A stretch of DNA of 64,000 bases from Phycisphaeraceae bacterium (GCA_019636735.1 JAHBWY010000003.1:124001-188000), one strand, 5' to 3'; numbered from the stretch's first letter, positions 17,079 through 26,369 are shown. Program-made: numbers and translations. The notes: generated from the sequence alone by a model not told the origin.

Positions 17079-18289
17079 CCGTGTGGCTCATTCTGCTGAT
17101 CATTGCGGTCGCCATCACGGCGTTCAGCGCCGTGATGGTGGTCATCAATCTCTCTGTCTTTCCAGCGGTCGGCCCCCGCGCGGTGCCGCCAGCGGCTGAG
17201 CCGCAATCGGCTGGCGATGTCGACCCGCATGAGCCGCTGGTCTCGATCTGCATTCCAGCGAGGAACGAGGCCGAGAATATCGAGGCGTGCGTTCGAGGGC
17301 TGCTTGCTCAACGCGGCGCTTCAGTCGAGTTGCTCATCTACGACGATGGCTCGACTGATGGAACAGGAGAGATCGCGGCTCGTCTCGCCGCCGAAGACGC
17401 GCGTGTGCGCCTGGTCAACACCGTTCCCTTGCCCGCGGGCTGGAATGGCAAGCAGCATGGCTGCCAGCGGATGGGCGAAGCGGCGCGTGGATCGTGGCTG
17501 CTCTTCACTGACGCTGATGTGCGATTCGAGCCCGACGCCGTGGCGGTCGCCCTCTCAGAAGCCTCGCGGCTCCGCGCCGACCTTGTCTCGACCTTTCCGC
17601 GCCAGATCACGGGCTCGCTCGTTGAGCGACTCGTCGTGCCGTTCATTCATTTCATTCTCCTCAGCTACCTGCCATTTCCATTCATGCGCTCGAATCCATC
17701 GCCGAGCGCGAGCGCCGGGTGCGGGCAGTTTCTCCTTGTTCGGCGCGAGTGGTGGAGCCGATCCGGCGGTCATGCCGCGTTCCGCGCTTCGATGCACGAT
17801 GGCATTCGCCTTCCGCGCTCGGTGCGGGCCGCCGGTGGGCGCAGTGATCTCTTTGATGGCACATCGCTTGTGTCCTGCCGCATGTACCGCGATGCGTCGA
17901 CCTGTTGGCGCGGCTTCGCCAAGAACGCCTATGAGGGGCTTGGCTCCTTCACCGTGCTCTGCGTCTTCACGCTTCTGCATCTGCTCGGTCATGTCCTTCC
18001 ATGGATCTGGCTGATCGTGGCGCTGGTCACGGGCCACTGGCAGGCGCCCGAGATGGCGCTGGCCCTGACGGCGATCGGATTAGCCCTTGGAAGTCGGCTG
18101 CTTCTGGCGAGGCGATTCCGGCAGTCATTGGTCGGGGTGGTGCTCCATCCTGTGGGCCTGCTCCTCGTCACGGCGATTCAGTGGCACAGCTTCAAGCTTC
18201 ATCGCTCAGGGCGCCGCGAATGGCGCGGCCGAGTGAGCGGGAGTTTGCAGCAGGACCCGGCCTCTGGCATGCTCTCAGGGCATGGATGA
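17075..18289 (+). CDS. Membrane glycosyltransferase family 2 (CrtQ-like candidate)
   Basis: 404 residues. One membrane helix at about 3-27, then a GT-A domain: SICIPARNEAENIEACVRGLL, YDDGSTDGTGEIA near residue 89, and the metal-binding DAD near 146 (LFTDADVRFEP). The acceptor-side motif seen in processive enzymes as QxxRW is replaced by CRMYRDASTCWRGFAKNAYEG, which is the pattern of CrtQ/HpnI-like lipid-linked GT2 enzymes. Three or four further membrane helices close the C-terminus. It probably glycosylates a membrane lipid on the inner membrane; in this operon the expected acceptor is a carotenoid acid. The start is GTG at 17075, overlapping the acyltransferase stop. The end overlaps the DUF2339 gene by 8 bases. 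Confidence 0.82.
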   Translation: MTVWLILLIIAVAITAFSAVMVVINLSVFPAVGPRAVPPAAEPQSAGDVDPHEPLVSICIPARNEAENIEACVRGLLAQRGASVELLIYDDGSTDGTGEIAARLAAEDARVRLVNTVPLPAGWNGKQHGCQRMGEAARGSWLLFTDADVRFEPDAVAVALSEASRLRADLVSTFPRQITGSLVERLVVPFIHFILLSYLPFPFMRSNPSPSASAGCGQFLLVRREWWSRSGGHAAFRASMHDGIRLPRSVRAAGGRSDLFDGTSLVSCRMYRDASTCWRGFAKNAYEGLGSFTVLCVFTLLHLLGHVLPWIWLIVALVTGHWQAPEMALALTAIGLALGSRLLLARRFRQSLVGVVLHPVGLLLVTAIQWHSFKLHRSGRREWRGRVSGSLQQDPASGMLSGHG

Positions 18290-21071
18290 ACGCTCCATCG
18301 AGGAGGCGCTCCGGAAGCTCGAGGCACGACTCGAGCGGTTGGAGCAGCGCCTCGGTGACGCTCGCGGGGACCATCATGCACCGCCACCACCGCCGCCGCC
18401 GCTCACTGGGCCCGCGCCTTTGCTGGCTGAGCACGAGCCGCCAAGCGCGCCCGCGCAGCCTCCTCTTGCGGCCGTCGCGCCGCCGCTTGCTTCGGTTGCG
18501 CCATCGCAGTCGGGCCACGCGCCGCCGCTTGCTTCGGTTGCGCCATCGCAGTCGGGCCACGCGCCGCCACTTGCGTCGGTTGCGCCATCACAGTCGGGCC
18601 ACGCGCCGCCACTTGCGTCGGCAATACCGCTCGTGGCAGCGCAGCTCGGCGTTCGACAGGACCCCGCCGTCGAGGCGCGTCGAGCACGCGGTGGGCCCGA
18701 GCTTTCCGAACAGCTGGTCGGCGGTCGACTGGCCGCGTGGATCGGCGCGCTGCTGGTCATGCTCGCGGCGGGCGTCTTCGTGAAGTACGCCTATGACCAG
18801 GGCTGGCTCCAGCGCCTGGGTGGCCTCGGGCGTTTCTCCGCGGCGACAGCGGGGGCGCTGCTGCTGATCGGGCTCGGTGAGTTTGCTCGTCATCGCTGGG
18901 GGCGCGCGGCTGCGGCCGGTCTCTTCGCGGCTGGCGTCGGGTCGCTCTTCGTCATTGTCGCCGCGGGGACACAGCCCAATGTCATGAAGGTCTATGGACC
19001 CGGCGGGGCGGCGCTCAATGCCCTGCTCGCCTGCGCCCTCGGAGTGATCGTCTCGCGGCGATCAGGATTGCAATCGGTCGGTGTCGTCAGCATCCTCGGC
19101 GCCTATCTCGTTCCGCTGGCGGCGGGCATTCTCCGGATGGAGCACACGGTCACGGCGCCGGCGTATCTGGTGGCCGTGCTGGCGATGTCCCTTGTCCTCG
19201 CCCATGCAGGTCCGGGTGGCCGGGCGCTTCGGGCGTTGACCCTTGTCCTGCACGGAACACTCTCCGTCCTCCTGCTGTGGCGAGGGTGGACACCATCCCT
19301 CACAGCGGAGCTCTTTGTGGTGCTCTCATGGGGGCTCTTCCTTGCAGCGACGGTGGCTGCAACCGTGACCGAAGAGCGGAGGCAGATCGACACCGGGGAG
19401 CTTGCGGACGCTCATCCTCGCGACGAAGCGGACGCGACACGGGGAGAGGCGACGCGCGTCGGTCGCGCGATGGACTCGATCAGCAGTGACGGCGTCGTCA
19501 TCACGGTCGCCACCCTCTTCGCCGTCGGGGCGTCCTTCTTCTTCGCAGGGGCGTGGTCGGGGTGGCGCGATCTGTGGGCATGGCTGCCCCTGGGGCAGGC
19601 GGTCCTGACGCTGGCCACGGCGGCTCAGCTCAGCGCGATGAGCGTGCGACCGGCGCAGGCACCGACGGCAGCGCTGTCGTCGCTTCTCAGGATTCTCGGA
19701 GTGGCGCTTGTCGGTGTGGCGTTGGCGCTTCTCATGTCGGCGGAAGCCGCGAGCTTCGCGTGGGCGATCATGGGCGCGGCCACGGTGATCATTGCGGCTC
19801 GGACGGGCTCGAGGGTGCTCGTCGTCCTCGGTGCGCTTGCGCTCCTTCCCGCCGCTGCGGTCGCCTCGTGGCTCGCTGTGGCCAGCCGGTACTTGGGCTT
19901 CGGCACGCTGTTCGTCGAGTGGTCACTCCCGGGGTTTCGCAATGCTTCGATCATCCTCGCGCCCAAGTGGTGGGTTCCGTGTGTCGTGACGGTGGCGGCC
20001 ATGGTGGCGTTTACGGCGCTTCGGGGCGTGAGCAACCCAGCGCTTCGGGCCATCCCGGCGCTCGCGGCATTTCTCGCCTGGGGCGCTTTCGCCCTCGCCA
20101 TCGATGGCGGTGGCTCGGGCCTCGTCGTGGCGGTCATGCTGCCCGCGGTGTGCATGATCATCGCTCGCCTCCACGGCGATCGCGGTGCGCGACGAGTGGC
20201 GGAAGCAGGGGCGATGCTCGTGGTCGGAGCCGTCGTCATGGTGGCGATTGCGGCGGTTCTGGACGCGTCGGGTTCCTCGTCGCTTCGGTCGCTCGCGCTC
20301 CTTCTCGCGCTGGGTGTCGTCGCCTCTGGAGCCGATCGTTGGAGCGCGCGGCCGCTCATTCTCGTGCTTGTTCCGTTGCTGAGCATGGCGCTCATCGAAT
20401 CGTTGGTGCCGATGCGAGGCAGGAGTGGGATGGATTCGGCGATGGAATTGGCAGTAGTCGCCGCACTCGCGGGGCTCGCCGCCTGTGCGGGTCAGGTGGT
20501 GCTGCGGCCCGGCTTCTCATCGCACCTGTCGCGCGGTGCGGCGCTCTGGGCCGCGGTGGCGTGGCTCTGGAGCGGTCTCGTGATGGCCCCGCGCGGTGCC
20601 GTGATCGGAGATGTGCCCATGGCCAACTCCATGAATGCCACGGCGGCGCTCGTGCTCGCCGCGCTCGGCGTAGCGCTCTGGCGTCGACGCGATGCGGTCA
20701 TGGCGCTGGCCTTCATGGCGGTCGTTCTGGTGGCAGGTTCATGGGATCTCGCTCGGCTTGTGCCGCACTTTGCGCCTGACCTCGAGAGCGTGGCCACCTT
20801 GCGGCAGGCGTCGATCAGCGCCTTCTGGGCGAGCCTTGCGGTGGTGACGGTCATCGTCGGCTTCTCGTGGCGGCTGGTGGCGCTGCGTTGGGCGGCGCTG
20901 CTGCTTCTCGCCGTGACCGCATGCAAGGTGCTGCTGATTGACATGCAGCATGCGGCCACGCTCGCTCGTGTGGGCGCGCTGCTGGTGGTCGGGCTCCTGA
21001 TGGTGGGAACGAGCATCGTCTATGCAAGGGCCGAGCGCCGATTCCGGCAGGGTGAGCCGCAGCGGACATGA
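18282..21071 (+). CDS. DUF2339 polytopic membrane protein
   Basis: 929 residues, unknown function. Residues 1-30 are a short coiled coil (LRKLEARLERLEQRLGDA), typical of the start of DUF2339 proteins. Residues 30-130 are a low-complexity Pro/Ala/Ser linker that includes three copies of a 14-residue repeat. From about residue 150 a long chain of membrane helices runs to the end, beginning with the family marker GGRLAAWIGALLVMLAAGVFVKYAYDQGWL. The family is widespread in bacteria and has no known biochemical role; its shape suggests transport or envelope scaffolding. Its ATG overlaps the glycosyltransferase by 8 bases and its stop overlaps the helicase by 4 bases, so it is co-transcribed with both, but I see no functional link. 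Confidence 0.85.
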   Translation: MDERSIEEALRKLEARLERLEQRLGDARGDHHAPPPPPPPLTGPAPLLAEHEPPSAPAQPPLAAVAPPLASVAPSQSGHAPPLASVAPSQSGHAPPLASVAPSQSGHAPPLASAIPLVAAQLGVRQDPAVEARRARGGPELSEQLVGGRLAAWIGALLVMLAAGVFVKYAYDQGWLQRLGGLGRFSAATAGALLLIGLGEFARHRWGRAAAAGLFAAGVGSLFVIVAAGTQPNVMKVYGPGGAALNALLACALGVIVSRRSGLQSVGVVSILGAYLVPLAAGILRMEHTVTAPAYLVAVLAMSLVLAHAGPGGRALRALTLVLHGTLSVLLLWRGWTPSLTAELFVVLSWGLFLAATVAATVTEERRQIDTGELADAHPRDEADATRGEATRVGRAMDSISSDGVVITVATLFAVGASFFFAGAWSGWRDLWAWLPLGQAVLTLATAAQLSAMSVRPAQAPTAALSSLLRILGVALVGVALALLMSAEAASFAWAIMGAATVIIAARTGSRVLVVLGALALLPAAAVASWLAVASRYLGFGTLFVEWSLPGFRNASIILAPKWWVPCVVTVAAMVAFTALRGVSNPALRAIPALAAFLAWGAFALAIDGGGSGLVVAVMLPAVCMIIARLHGDRGARRVAEAGAMLVVGAVVMVAIAAVLDASGSSSLRSLALLLALGVVASGADRWSARPLILVLVPLLSMALIESLVPMRGRSGMDSAMELAVVAALAGLAACAGQVVLRPGFSSHLSRGAALWAAVAWLWSGLVMAPRGAVIGDVPMANSMNATAALVLAALGVALWRRRDAVMALAFMAVVLVAGSWDLARLVPHFAPDLESVATLRQASISAFWASLAVVTVIVGFSWRLVALRWAALLLLAVTACKVLLIDMQHAATLARVGALLVVGLLMVGTSIVYARAERRFRQGEPQRT
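18480..18620 (+). repeat. 42-base in-frame tandem repeat, three full copies and part of a fourth
   Basis: Each copy encodes PPLASVAPSQSGHA. Copies 1 and 2 are nearly identical; copy 3 and the partial copy 4 (from 18606) share other third-position changes (for example CCACTTGCGTCG). It lies in the cytosolic or periplasmic linker of the DUF2339 protein and is likely length-variable among strains. Confidence 0.9.
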
Positions 21072-23647
21072 ACCGGCGTCGGGCATCCAAGGGAGAGAGT
21101 GCCGTGTCACCCGGCCTGGCGTGCATTGATCGCTGGTTCGACGCGCTCGGCTGGACGCCATGGGAGTTCCAGCGCCAGGCGTGGAGGGCCTCACGAGACG
21201 GTCGCAGCGGCCTGGTGCATGTTCCGACCGGCGCAGGCAAGACGCACGCGGCCTATCTCGGTCCTCTCTCGCGCTTGATCGACAGCCTCGGCCCCGAGGG
21301 TGCGAGTGATCGTCGACGCACGCTGCCCAAGTCTGAACGAGGCGTCAGGATTCTCTTCGTGACACCGCTGCGCGCGGTGGCGCGCGACACGGAGCTTGCG
21401 CTAAGGGCGCCGATTGAGGCAATGGACCTGCCGTTCACGGTCGGCTCGCGCACCGGCGACACTTCGGCGCGCGAGCGAGCGGCGCAGCGCGAGCGACTGC
21501 CCGAGGTGCTCATCACGACACCCGAGAGCCTCTCGCTGCTCCTCTGCCGAGAGGGCGCCGCGGAGCTCTTTGCTCGGTTGGAAGCAGTCATTGTCGATGA
21601 GTGGCATGAACTCATGCCCACGAAGCGAGGGGTCCAGACCGAACTCGCGCTTGCGCGCCTGTCGCGATGGCGACCGGAGCTGGTCATCTTGGGGCTGTCG
21701 GCGACCGTCGCACGGCCGAAGGACGCCGCACAGCATCTTGTCGGCACGGAGCGGGAGCCGCTGATCATCGAGGGCGGACCGACGCGCGAGGTCGTGGTCG
21801 AGTCGCTCCTCCCCGAATCGATCGAAGCCATGCCATGGACCGGTCACATGGGGCTGGCGATGGTCGAACCGCTCTGCCGCCAGCTCGATCCCGACCAGAG
21901 CACGCTGATCTTCACCAACACGCGCTCGCAGGCGGAGCGCTGGTTCATGGAAATCATGCGGATCCGGCCGCAGTGGCACGGCCGGATGGGGCTGCATCAC
22001 GGCTCAATCGCCCTCGATGTGAGGCGTCGCGTGGAGGCGGGCATCAAGGATGGAAGCCTGGGAATCGTGGTGGCAACGAGCAGCCTCGATCTCGGCGTCG
22101 ACTTCGCGCCGGTCGAGCGCGTCGTCCAGATCGGCTCACCCAAGGGGGTCGCGCGCCTTCTTCAGCGGGCGGGCCGGAGCTCTCATCGCCCAGGCGCCGC
22201 GTGTCGAGTGCTCTGCGTGCCCACTCATGCGCTCGAACTTCTTGAGATCGCTGCCGCGCGCGAGGCGATCGCCCGTGGCGAAGTTGAAGCACGCCCCGCC
22301 TCGTCGCTGCCGCTTGACTGTCTCATTCAGCACCTGGTCACGGTCGCCACCGGTGGAGGTTTCATGCCCGACGCGCTCTTCGAGGAGGTGCGCCGCGCGT
22401 GGAGTTTCCGCACGCTGTCGCGCGAGGAGTTCGACTGGGCGGTCGGGGTGGTGACCGACGGTGGGCGCACCCTTCGTGCGTACGAGCGATATCGGCGGGT
22501 TCGCCGCGAGCCGGATGGAGTGCACTTGGTGCGTGACGCGCGAACGGCGCGGACCCATCGCCTCAATGTCGGCACCATTTCGAGCGAGCCCGTGATGACG
22601 GTGGCGCTGCGAGGTGGCAGGAAGCTGGGGACGATCGAAGAGGACTTCGTCGCCCGACTCAGGCCTGGTGATGGCTTCATCTTCGCCGGTCGTGCCCTTG
22701 AGTTCATTCGCGTTCACGAGATGACGGCCCAGGTGCGCCCGCAGCGGAAGTCAGCGACGCTCACCCCCCGATGGGCGGGGAGTCGATTCCCGCTCTCTTC
22801 GGCGCTCTCAGCGTCGCTCAGGCGCATGCTCGACCGGATCGCCACGGGTGAGCCCGGGCCGCCGGAGGTTGAGGCCGCCCGGCCGGTGCTCGAAGCGCAA
22901 GCGCGGCGGAGCCGGTTGCCTCGCCCCGGAGAGACGCTGATTGAGGCATGCGTCACCGATGAGGGGTCGCATCTCTTTGTCTATCCCATCGAGGGACGCC
23001 TGGTGCATGAAGGACTCGCCGCACTCCTCGCGCTCCGGCTCGGACGGCGGGTGCCGGCGACCTTCACCATCATGATCAACGACTTCGGATTCGAGTTGCT
23101 CACGCGTTCGACCGACGACTTGGCGCAGCGCCTCGTCGATGATGCGTCGCTCTGGTCGACCGACGGTCTCGTGGACGATCTCCGCGAAGCGGTGCTCGCG
23201 GGTGATCTCTCGCTGCGCCAATTCCGTGAGATCGCGCGGGTGGCTGGATTGGTGCAGGAGCGGGACATTGCCGGTGATCGCGGGGCGAGGCAGCTTCATG
23301 CAGGCGCGTCGCTGCTCTACCAGGTCTTCCGCGAGTTCGAACCGACCAGTCCGCTGCTGAAGCAGGCCGAACGAGAGGTGCTTGAGAGGCAGTTCGAGGA
23401 GGATCGACTGGTCCGCACCCTCGAGCGACTTCGCCGGGAGCCGCGCATCCTCGTTCGCATGATTCAGCCGGGACCGCTCGCGTGGCCGCTCATTGCCGAG
23501 CGCACTGGCGTGACTTCGCTGTCGACTGAGTCCCTCGGTGATCGGTTGGCGGCGCTCCTCTCCGAAGCCGTGGCGGGACCTGGTGCGGGCGCCCCGACGG
23601 CACGAGCGCCCCGACGGCGCTCGACGGCCCTACGCTCCCGCTCGTGA
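21068..23647 (+). CDS. Ligase-associated DEXH-box helicase, Lhr-like
   Basis: 859 residues. Walker A is VPTGAGKT (about 53-60), the DEXH box is VDEWHELMPTKRGVQTEL (about 177), motif III is GLSATV, and the second RecA domain has FTNTRSQAERW, HHGSI, VVATSSLDLGVDF and QRAGRSSHRPGA. A winged-helix region and the Lhr-core C-domain follow, with FAGRALEFIRVHEM and TRSTDDLAQRLVDD. The length and the fused PdeM neighbour identify the subgroup called ligase-associated DNA damage response helicase rather than full-length Lhr (about 1500). It would unwind DNA or RNA-DNA duplexes 3'-5' in repair. The PdeM gene begins inside the last codons (GTGA overlap). The usual partners, an ATP-dependent DNA ligase and a beta-CASP exonuclease, are not adjacent. 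Confidence 0.9.
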   Translation: MNRRRASKGESAVSPGLACIDRWFDALGWTPWEFQRQAWRASRDGRSGLVHVPTGAGKTHAAYLGPLSRLIDSLGPEGASDRRRTLPKSERGVRILFVTPLRAVARDTELALRAPIEAMDLPFTVGSRTGDTSARERAAQRERLPEVLITTPESLSLLLCREGAAELFARLEAVIVDEWHELMPTKRGVQTELALARLSRWRPELVILGLSATVARPKDAAQHLVGTEREPLIIEGGPTREVVVESLLPESIEAMPWTGHMGLAMVEPLCRQLDPDQSTLIFTNTRSQAERWFMEIMRIRPQWHGRMGLHHGSIALDVRRRVEAGIKDGSLGIVVATSSLDLGVDFAPVERVVQIGSPKGVARLLQRAGRSSHRPGAACRVLCVPTHALELLEIAAAREAIARGEVEARPASSLPLDCLIQHLVTVATGGGFMPDALFEEVRRAWSFRTLSREEFDWAVGVVTDGGRTLRAYERYRRVRREPDGVHLVRDARTARTHRLNVGTISSEPVMTVALRGGRKLGTIEEDFVARLRPGDGFIFAGRALEFIRVHEMTAQVRPQRKSATLTPRWAGSRFPLSSALSASLRRMLDRIATGEPGPPEVEAARPVLEAQARRSRLPRPGETLIEACVTDEGSHLFVYPIEGRLVHEGLAALLALRLGRRVPATFTIMINDFGFELLTRSTDDLAQRLVDDASLWSTDGLVDDLREAVLAGDLSLRQFREIARVAGLVQERDIAGDRGARQLHAGASLLYQVFREFEPTSPLLKQAEREVLERQFEEDRLVRTLERLRREPRILVRMIQPGPLAWPLIAERTGVTSLSTESLGDRLAALLSEAVAGPGAGAPTARAPRRRSTALRSRS

Positions 23648-24330
23648 GCGTCACATCGGCCCTTCCATCGCAGTGTGTCCTGAGTCTCGGCGGTGAAGAG
23701 GTTCACCTCCGCGCCGAGCGAGCGCTCTGGTGGCCCTCTCGGCGGACGCTGGTGGTCGCGGACCTGCACCTCGGCAAGGAAGAGGCCCTGCTCGAACTGG
23801 GCATTCCCGTGCCGATCGGTGTGATTGACGAGACACTCGAGCGGCTTCATCGCCTGCTGAAGGAGATCAATGCGGCGCGCTTGCTGGTGCTGGGCGACCT
23901 CGTTCATCATCGGAGCGGCCTGACTGCGGAGGTCATCGACCGGGTGACAGAGTGGCGACGCACCTTCGCCGGCCTGGTCGAACTTGTCCCTGGGAATCAC
24001 GAAGCGACCGTTCGACAACTTCCCGAAGCGTGGGAGGTCACGCGTCTCGCCTCGGAGGTCCGTGAGGGACCGTTCATCTGTCTCCATGAGCCGGAAGCGC
24101 GCGACGAAGGCTATCTGCTTGGCGGTCATCTTCACCCGATGGTGCGCATCGAGGGCAGGGTTGACAGGCTCCTTCTCCCATGCTTCGTCATCGGTGTGAA
24201 GCGAGCGATTCTGCCCGCCTTCACGCGATTCAGCCGTGGCGTGCGCGTGGAGGCCGCTGTGGGCGATCGCGTGGTGGCCATCGCCGATCAGGCGCTCGTC
24301 GAAGTGCCGCCGTCGCTCGCTGCATCCTGA
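23644..24330 (+). CDS. pdeM: Ligase-associated DNA damage response endonuclease PdeM
   Basis: 228 residues, a calcineurin-like metallophosphoesterase. Metal-binding motifs: DLHLGKE (near 40), GDLVHH (near 84), GNHE (near 118) and GHLHP (near 160). The DLHLGKEEALLELGIPVP and ETLERLHRLL stretches are specific to the PdeM group. Start is GTG at 23644, inside the helicase stop. The last 43 bases overlap the convergent ABC exporter gene. It probably nicks or trims DNA with the helicase. Confidence 0.88.
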   Translation: MSVTSALPSQCVLSLGGEEVHLRAERALWWPSRRTLVVADLHLGKEEALLELGIPVPIGVIDETLERLHRLLKEINAARLLVLGDLVHHRSGLTAEVIDRVTEWRRTFAGLVELVPGNHEATVRQLPEAWEVTRLASEVREGPFICLHEPEARDEGYLLGGHLHPMVRIEGRVDRLLLPCFVIGVKRAILPAFTRFSRGVRVEAAVGDRVVAIADQALVEVPPSLAAS

Positions 24331-26303
24331 ACCGCGGCGCCGGTCGCCTCGAAGGCGTTGGGGGCGGGGGAGGCCTCGCGCTCGGGGCGCGCCGTCTGGG
24401 CGGCCACCATGTCTCTGTAGATGCCGCCCCGCGCGAGCAGTGCGTCGTGGGTTCCCTCCTCGACGACGCGACCACCCTTGAGCACGAGAATGCGATCGGC
24501 CTCACGGATGGTGCTCAATCGATGGGCGATGACGAAGGTGGTGCGATGCCGCACGAGCGAGGCGATCGCCTCCTGGATGCGTCGCTCGCTCTCACTGTCG
24601 AGGTTGCTGGTCGCTTCATCGAGGATGAGCAGTCGTGGATCGGCGAGGATGGCTCTCGCCACGGCGATCCGCTGCCGCTGACCTCCCGAGAGGCGCACCC
24701 CGCGCTCGCCGATGAGAGTCTCGTAGCGCTGGGGCAGGGACTCGATCCAGTCGGCGATCGCGGCAGAACGGGCGGCGGCGGCAATCTCAGCGGCCGTCGC
24801 ATCGCGCCGACCGAAGGCGATGTTCTCCGCGATGGTGCCATCGAAGAGGAAGACATCCTGTTCGACGATCCCCAGCAGCGAGCGATAGCCCGAGAGCGTC
24901 CAGTCGCGGAGATCGGTGCCGTCAAGCAGGATCTCACCGGCCGTCGGGTCGAACATTCGTGCGATCAGGTTGCAGAGCGTCGTCTTGCCGGCGCCACTCG
25001 CACCGACGAGGGCGACCATCTCACCGGCTTCGGCGCGGAATGAGACGCCGCGCAGGACTTCCTCGGTGGCGCCGGGATACTTGAAGTGAAGATCGCGCAC
25101 CTCGATGATTCCTCGGATGCGCGCCGAATCGGGCACTCGCGCTCCGGGCCGATCGGGCAGCTCGCGCGATTCGCCGAGGAGGTCGAGCACGCGATCGAAG
25201 CCTGCAAGATTCGTCTGGAGCGAGGTGGCGCTCGTCGCCAGCGCCTCGAGTGGCCCGAGAAGCATGACGAGGTAGGTGAGAAAGAGGACGAGGTCGCCGG
25301 GAGTCAGCCGACCCTGGAGCACCTGCCAGCCGCCGTAGAGAAGGAGGAGCGCACTCGCAATGGGGATCATCAGCTCCCAGGCGAGTTCGATGCCTCGGCT
25401 CCACCACCACGCGAGCAGTTCCTGGCGAGCCATCAGGTGCGTTCCCGTGGCGAAGCGGCGCGTTTCGCTGCGCTCACGCGCGAAGCCGCGGACTACGCGC
25501 ACTCCAGCGAAGACCTCGGCAGCGTGTGCATCGATGTCGCTGCGCTGCGCGCGAATGTCGCGGAAGATCGGGCGAATCCTCCCGATCCAGGTCCGGTGGG
25601 TCAGCCAGACGATCGGAAAGAGAATGAGGGAGCCGAGCAGCAGGCGCCAATCGGTGAAGGCGAGAATCGTCAGCACACCGAGAAGCTGGATGACGGCGCG
25701 CCAGGGGTTGTAGATGAGACTGAAGAGCAGTTCGGCGATGCCTCCGGCATCTTCGCGAATGAGGCTCGCGGCGCCGCCCGACTTGAGCGCATAGACCCGA
25801 TCAAGCGGAAGGTGAACCGAGTGCTGGAAGACCCGTCGGCGCATGTCACTCTGGAGGAGCTTCGTCACGCGAGTCGCCTGCCAGCGCCCTGCCAGATGGA
25901 CGAGCGCCCTGGCGACCGAGAGAAGGATCACGCCCACGCTCAGGGCGATCAGCAGATTGAAGCGATCATCGACGATGGCGCTCGGCAGCCGCTCCGCAAT
26001 CACGGGCGGAAGTGGATCGCCGAGGAAGACATTGTCGACGGCGAACTTCGTGGCGGCGGGTGGAACGAGGCCGACGATGGTGGCAAAGGTCAGGGTGCCG
26101 AGCGCGAAAGTGATGGCGGTCCGATGCGGCGCAAGGAGCCCGACAAACGCTCGAACAAGCGCCCACGCTGAGCGGGCGCGGCGGTGGCTGCGCTCCGAAC
26201 CCTCCCGCGTGATCGTGGCTGGCGCCGACTTCGCGCGGCGTTCGCGGACGCGCCGGAGATAGGCGGCGAATCGGCGTCGGCTGCTGGACTCGGCTCCGGG
26301 CAC
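24288..26303 (-). CDS. MsbA-type ABC exporter, fused membrane and ATPase domains
   Basis: 671 residues. Six membrane helices lie in about 50-350 (LLAPHRTAITFALGTLTF, LFSLIYNPWRAVIQLLGVLTILAF, VLFLTYLVMLLGPLEALATS). The ATPase has Walker A GASGAGKT (near 432), Q-loop ILGIVEQDVFLFDGTIAENIAFG, signature LSGGQRQR (near 536), Walker B LLILDEATSNLD (near 554) and H-loop IAHRLSTI. It is a homodimeric half-transporter; likely cargo is lipid, LPS precursor or drug. The GTG start at 26301-26303 is supported by a TACTGT box ending 7 bases upstream with no Shine-Dalgarno. Divergent from an EEP hydrolase gene. It shares 43 bases with pdeM tail to tail. Confidence 0.9.
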   Translation of the reverse strand: MPGAESSSRRRFAAYLRRVRERRAKSAPATITREGSERSHRRARSAWALVRAFVGLLAPHRTAITFALGTLTFATIVGLVPPAATKFAVDNVFLGDPLPPVIAERLPSAIVDDRFNLLIALSVGVILLSVARALVHLAGRWQATRVTKLLQSDMRRRVFQHSVHLPLDRVYALKSGGAASLIREDAGGIAELLFSLIYNPWRAVIQLLGVLTILAFTDWRLLLGSLILFPIVWLTHRTWIGRIRPIFRDIRAQRSDIDAHAAEVFAGVRVVRGFARERSETRRFATGTHLMARQELLAWWWSRGIELAWELMIPIASALLLLYGGWQVLQGRLTPGDLVLFLTYLVMLLGPLEALATSATSLQTNLAGFDRVLDLLGESRELPDRPGARVPDSARIRGIIEVRDLHFKYPGATEEVLRGVSFRAEAGEMVALVGASGAGKTTLCNLIARMFDPTAGEILLDGTDLRDWTLSGYRSLLGIVEQDVFLFDGTIAENIAFGRRDATAAEIAAAARSAAIADWIESLPQRYETLIGERGVRLSGGQRQRIAVARAILADPRLLILDEATSNLDSESERRIQEAIASLVRHRTTFVIAHRLSTIREADRILVLKGGRVVEEGTHDALLARGGIYRDMVAAQTARPEREASPAPNAFEATGAAVQDAASDGGTSTSA

Positions 26304-26310
26304 TCCGAAG

Positions 26311-26316
26311 ACAGTA
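26311..26316 (-). promoter_or_regulatory. Candidate -10 box (TACTGT) for the ABC exporter, leaderless
   Basis: TACTGT on the minus strand ends 7 bases before the GTG start codon; no Shine-Dalgarno is present. Confidence 0.48.
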
Positions 26317-26356
26317 GCGTGATCGCCGCATCGCCGTCAGCGGGGAGCCGGCGCTG

Positions 26357-26362
26357 TACCCT
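26357..26362 (+). promoter_or_regulatory. Candidate -10 box (TACCCT) for the EEP hydrolase, leaderless
   Basis: TACCCT ends 7 bases before the ATG at 26370. Only 40 bases separate it from the opposing box of the ABC exporter. Confidence 0.42.
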
Positions 26363-26369
26363 TCACCTC

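Noticed and set aside
18480..18620. Possible CRISPR-like array
   Set aside because: The repeat is a multiple of three, has no unique spacers and encodes an in-frame protein repeat.
19553..20779. Plus-strand alternate frame inside the DUF2339 gene
   Set aside because: Gly/Arg-rich out-of-frame reading; the membrane-helix frame is the real one.
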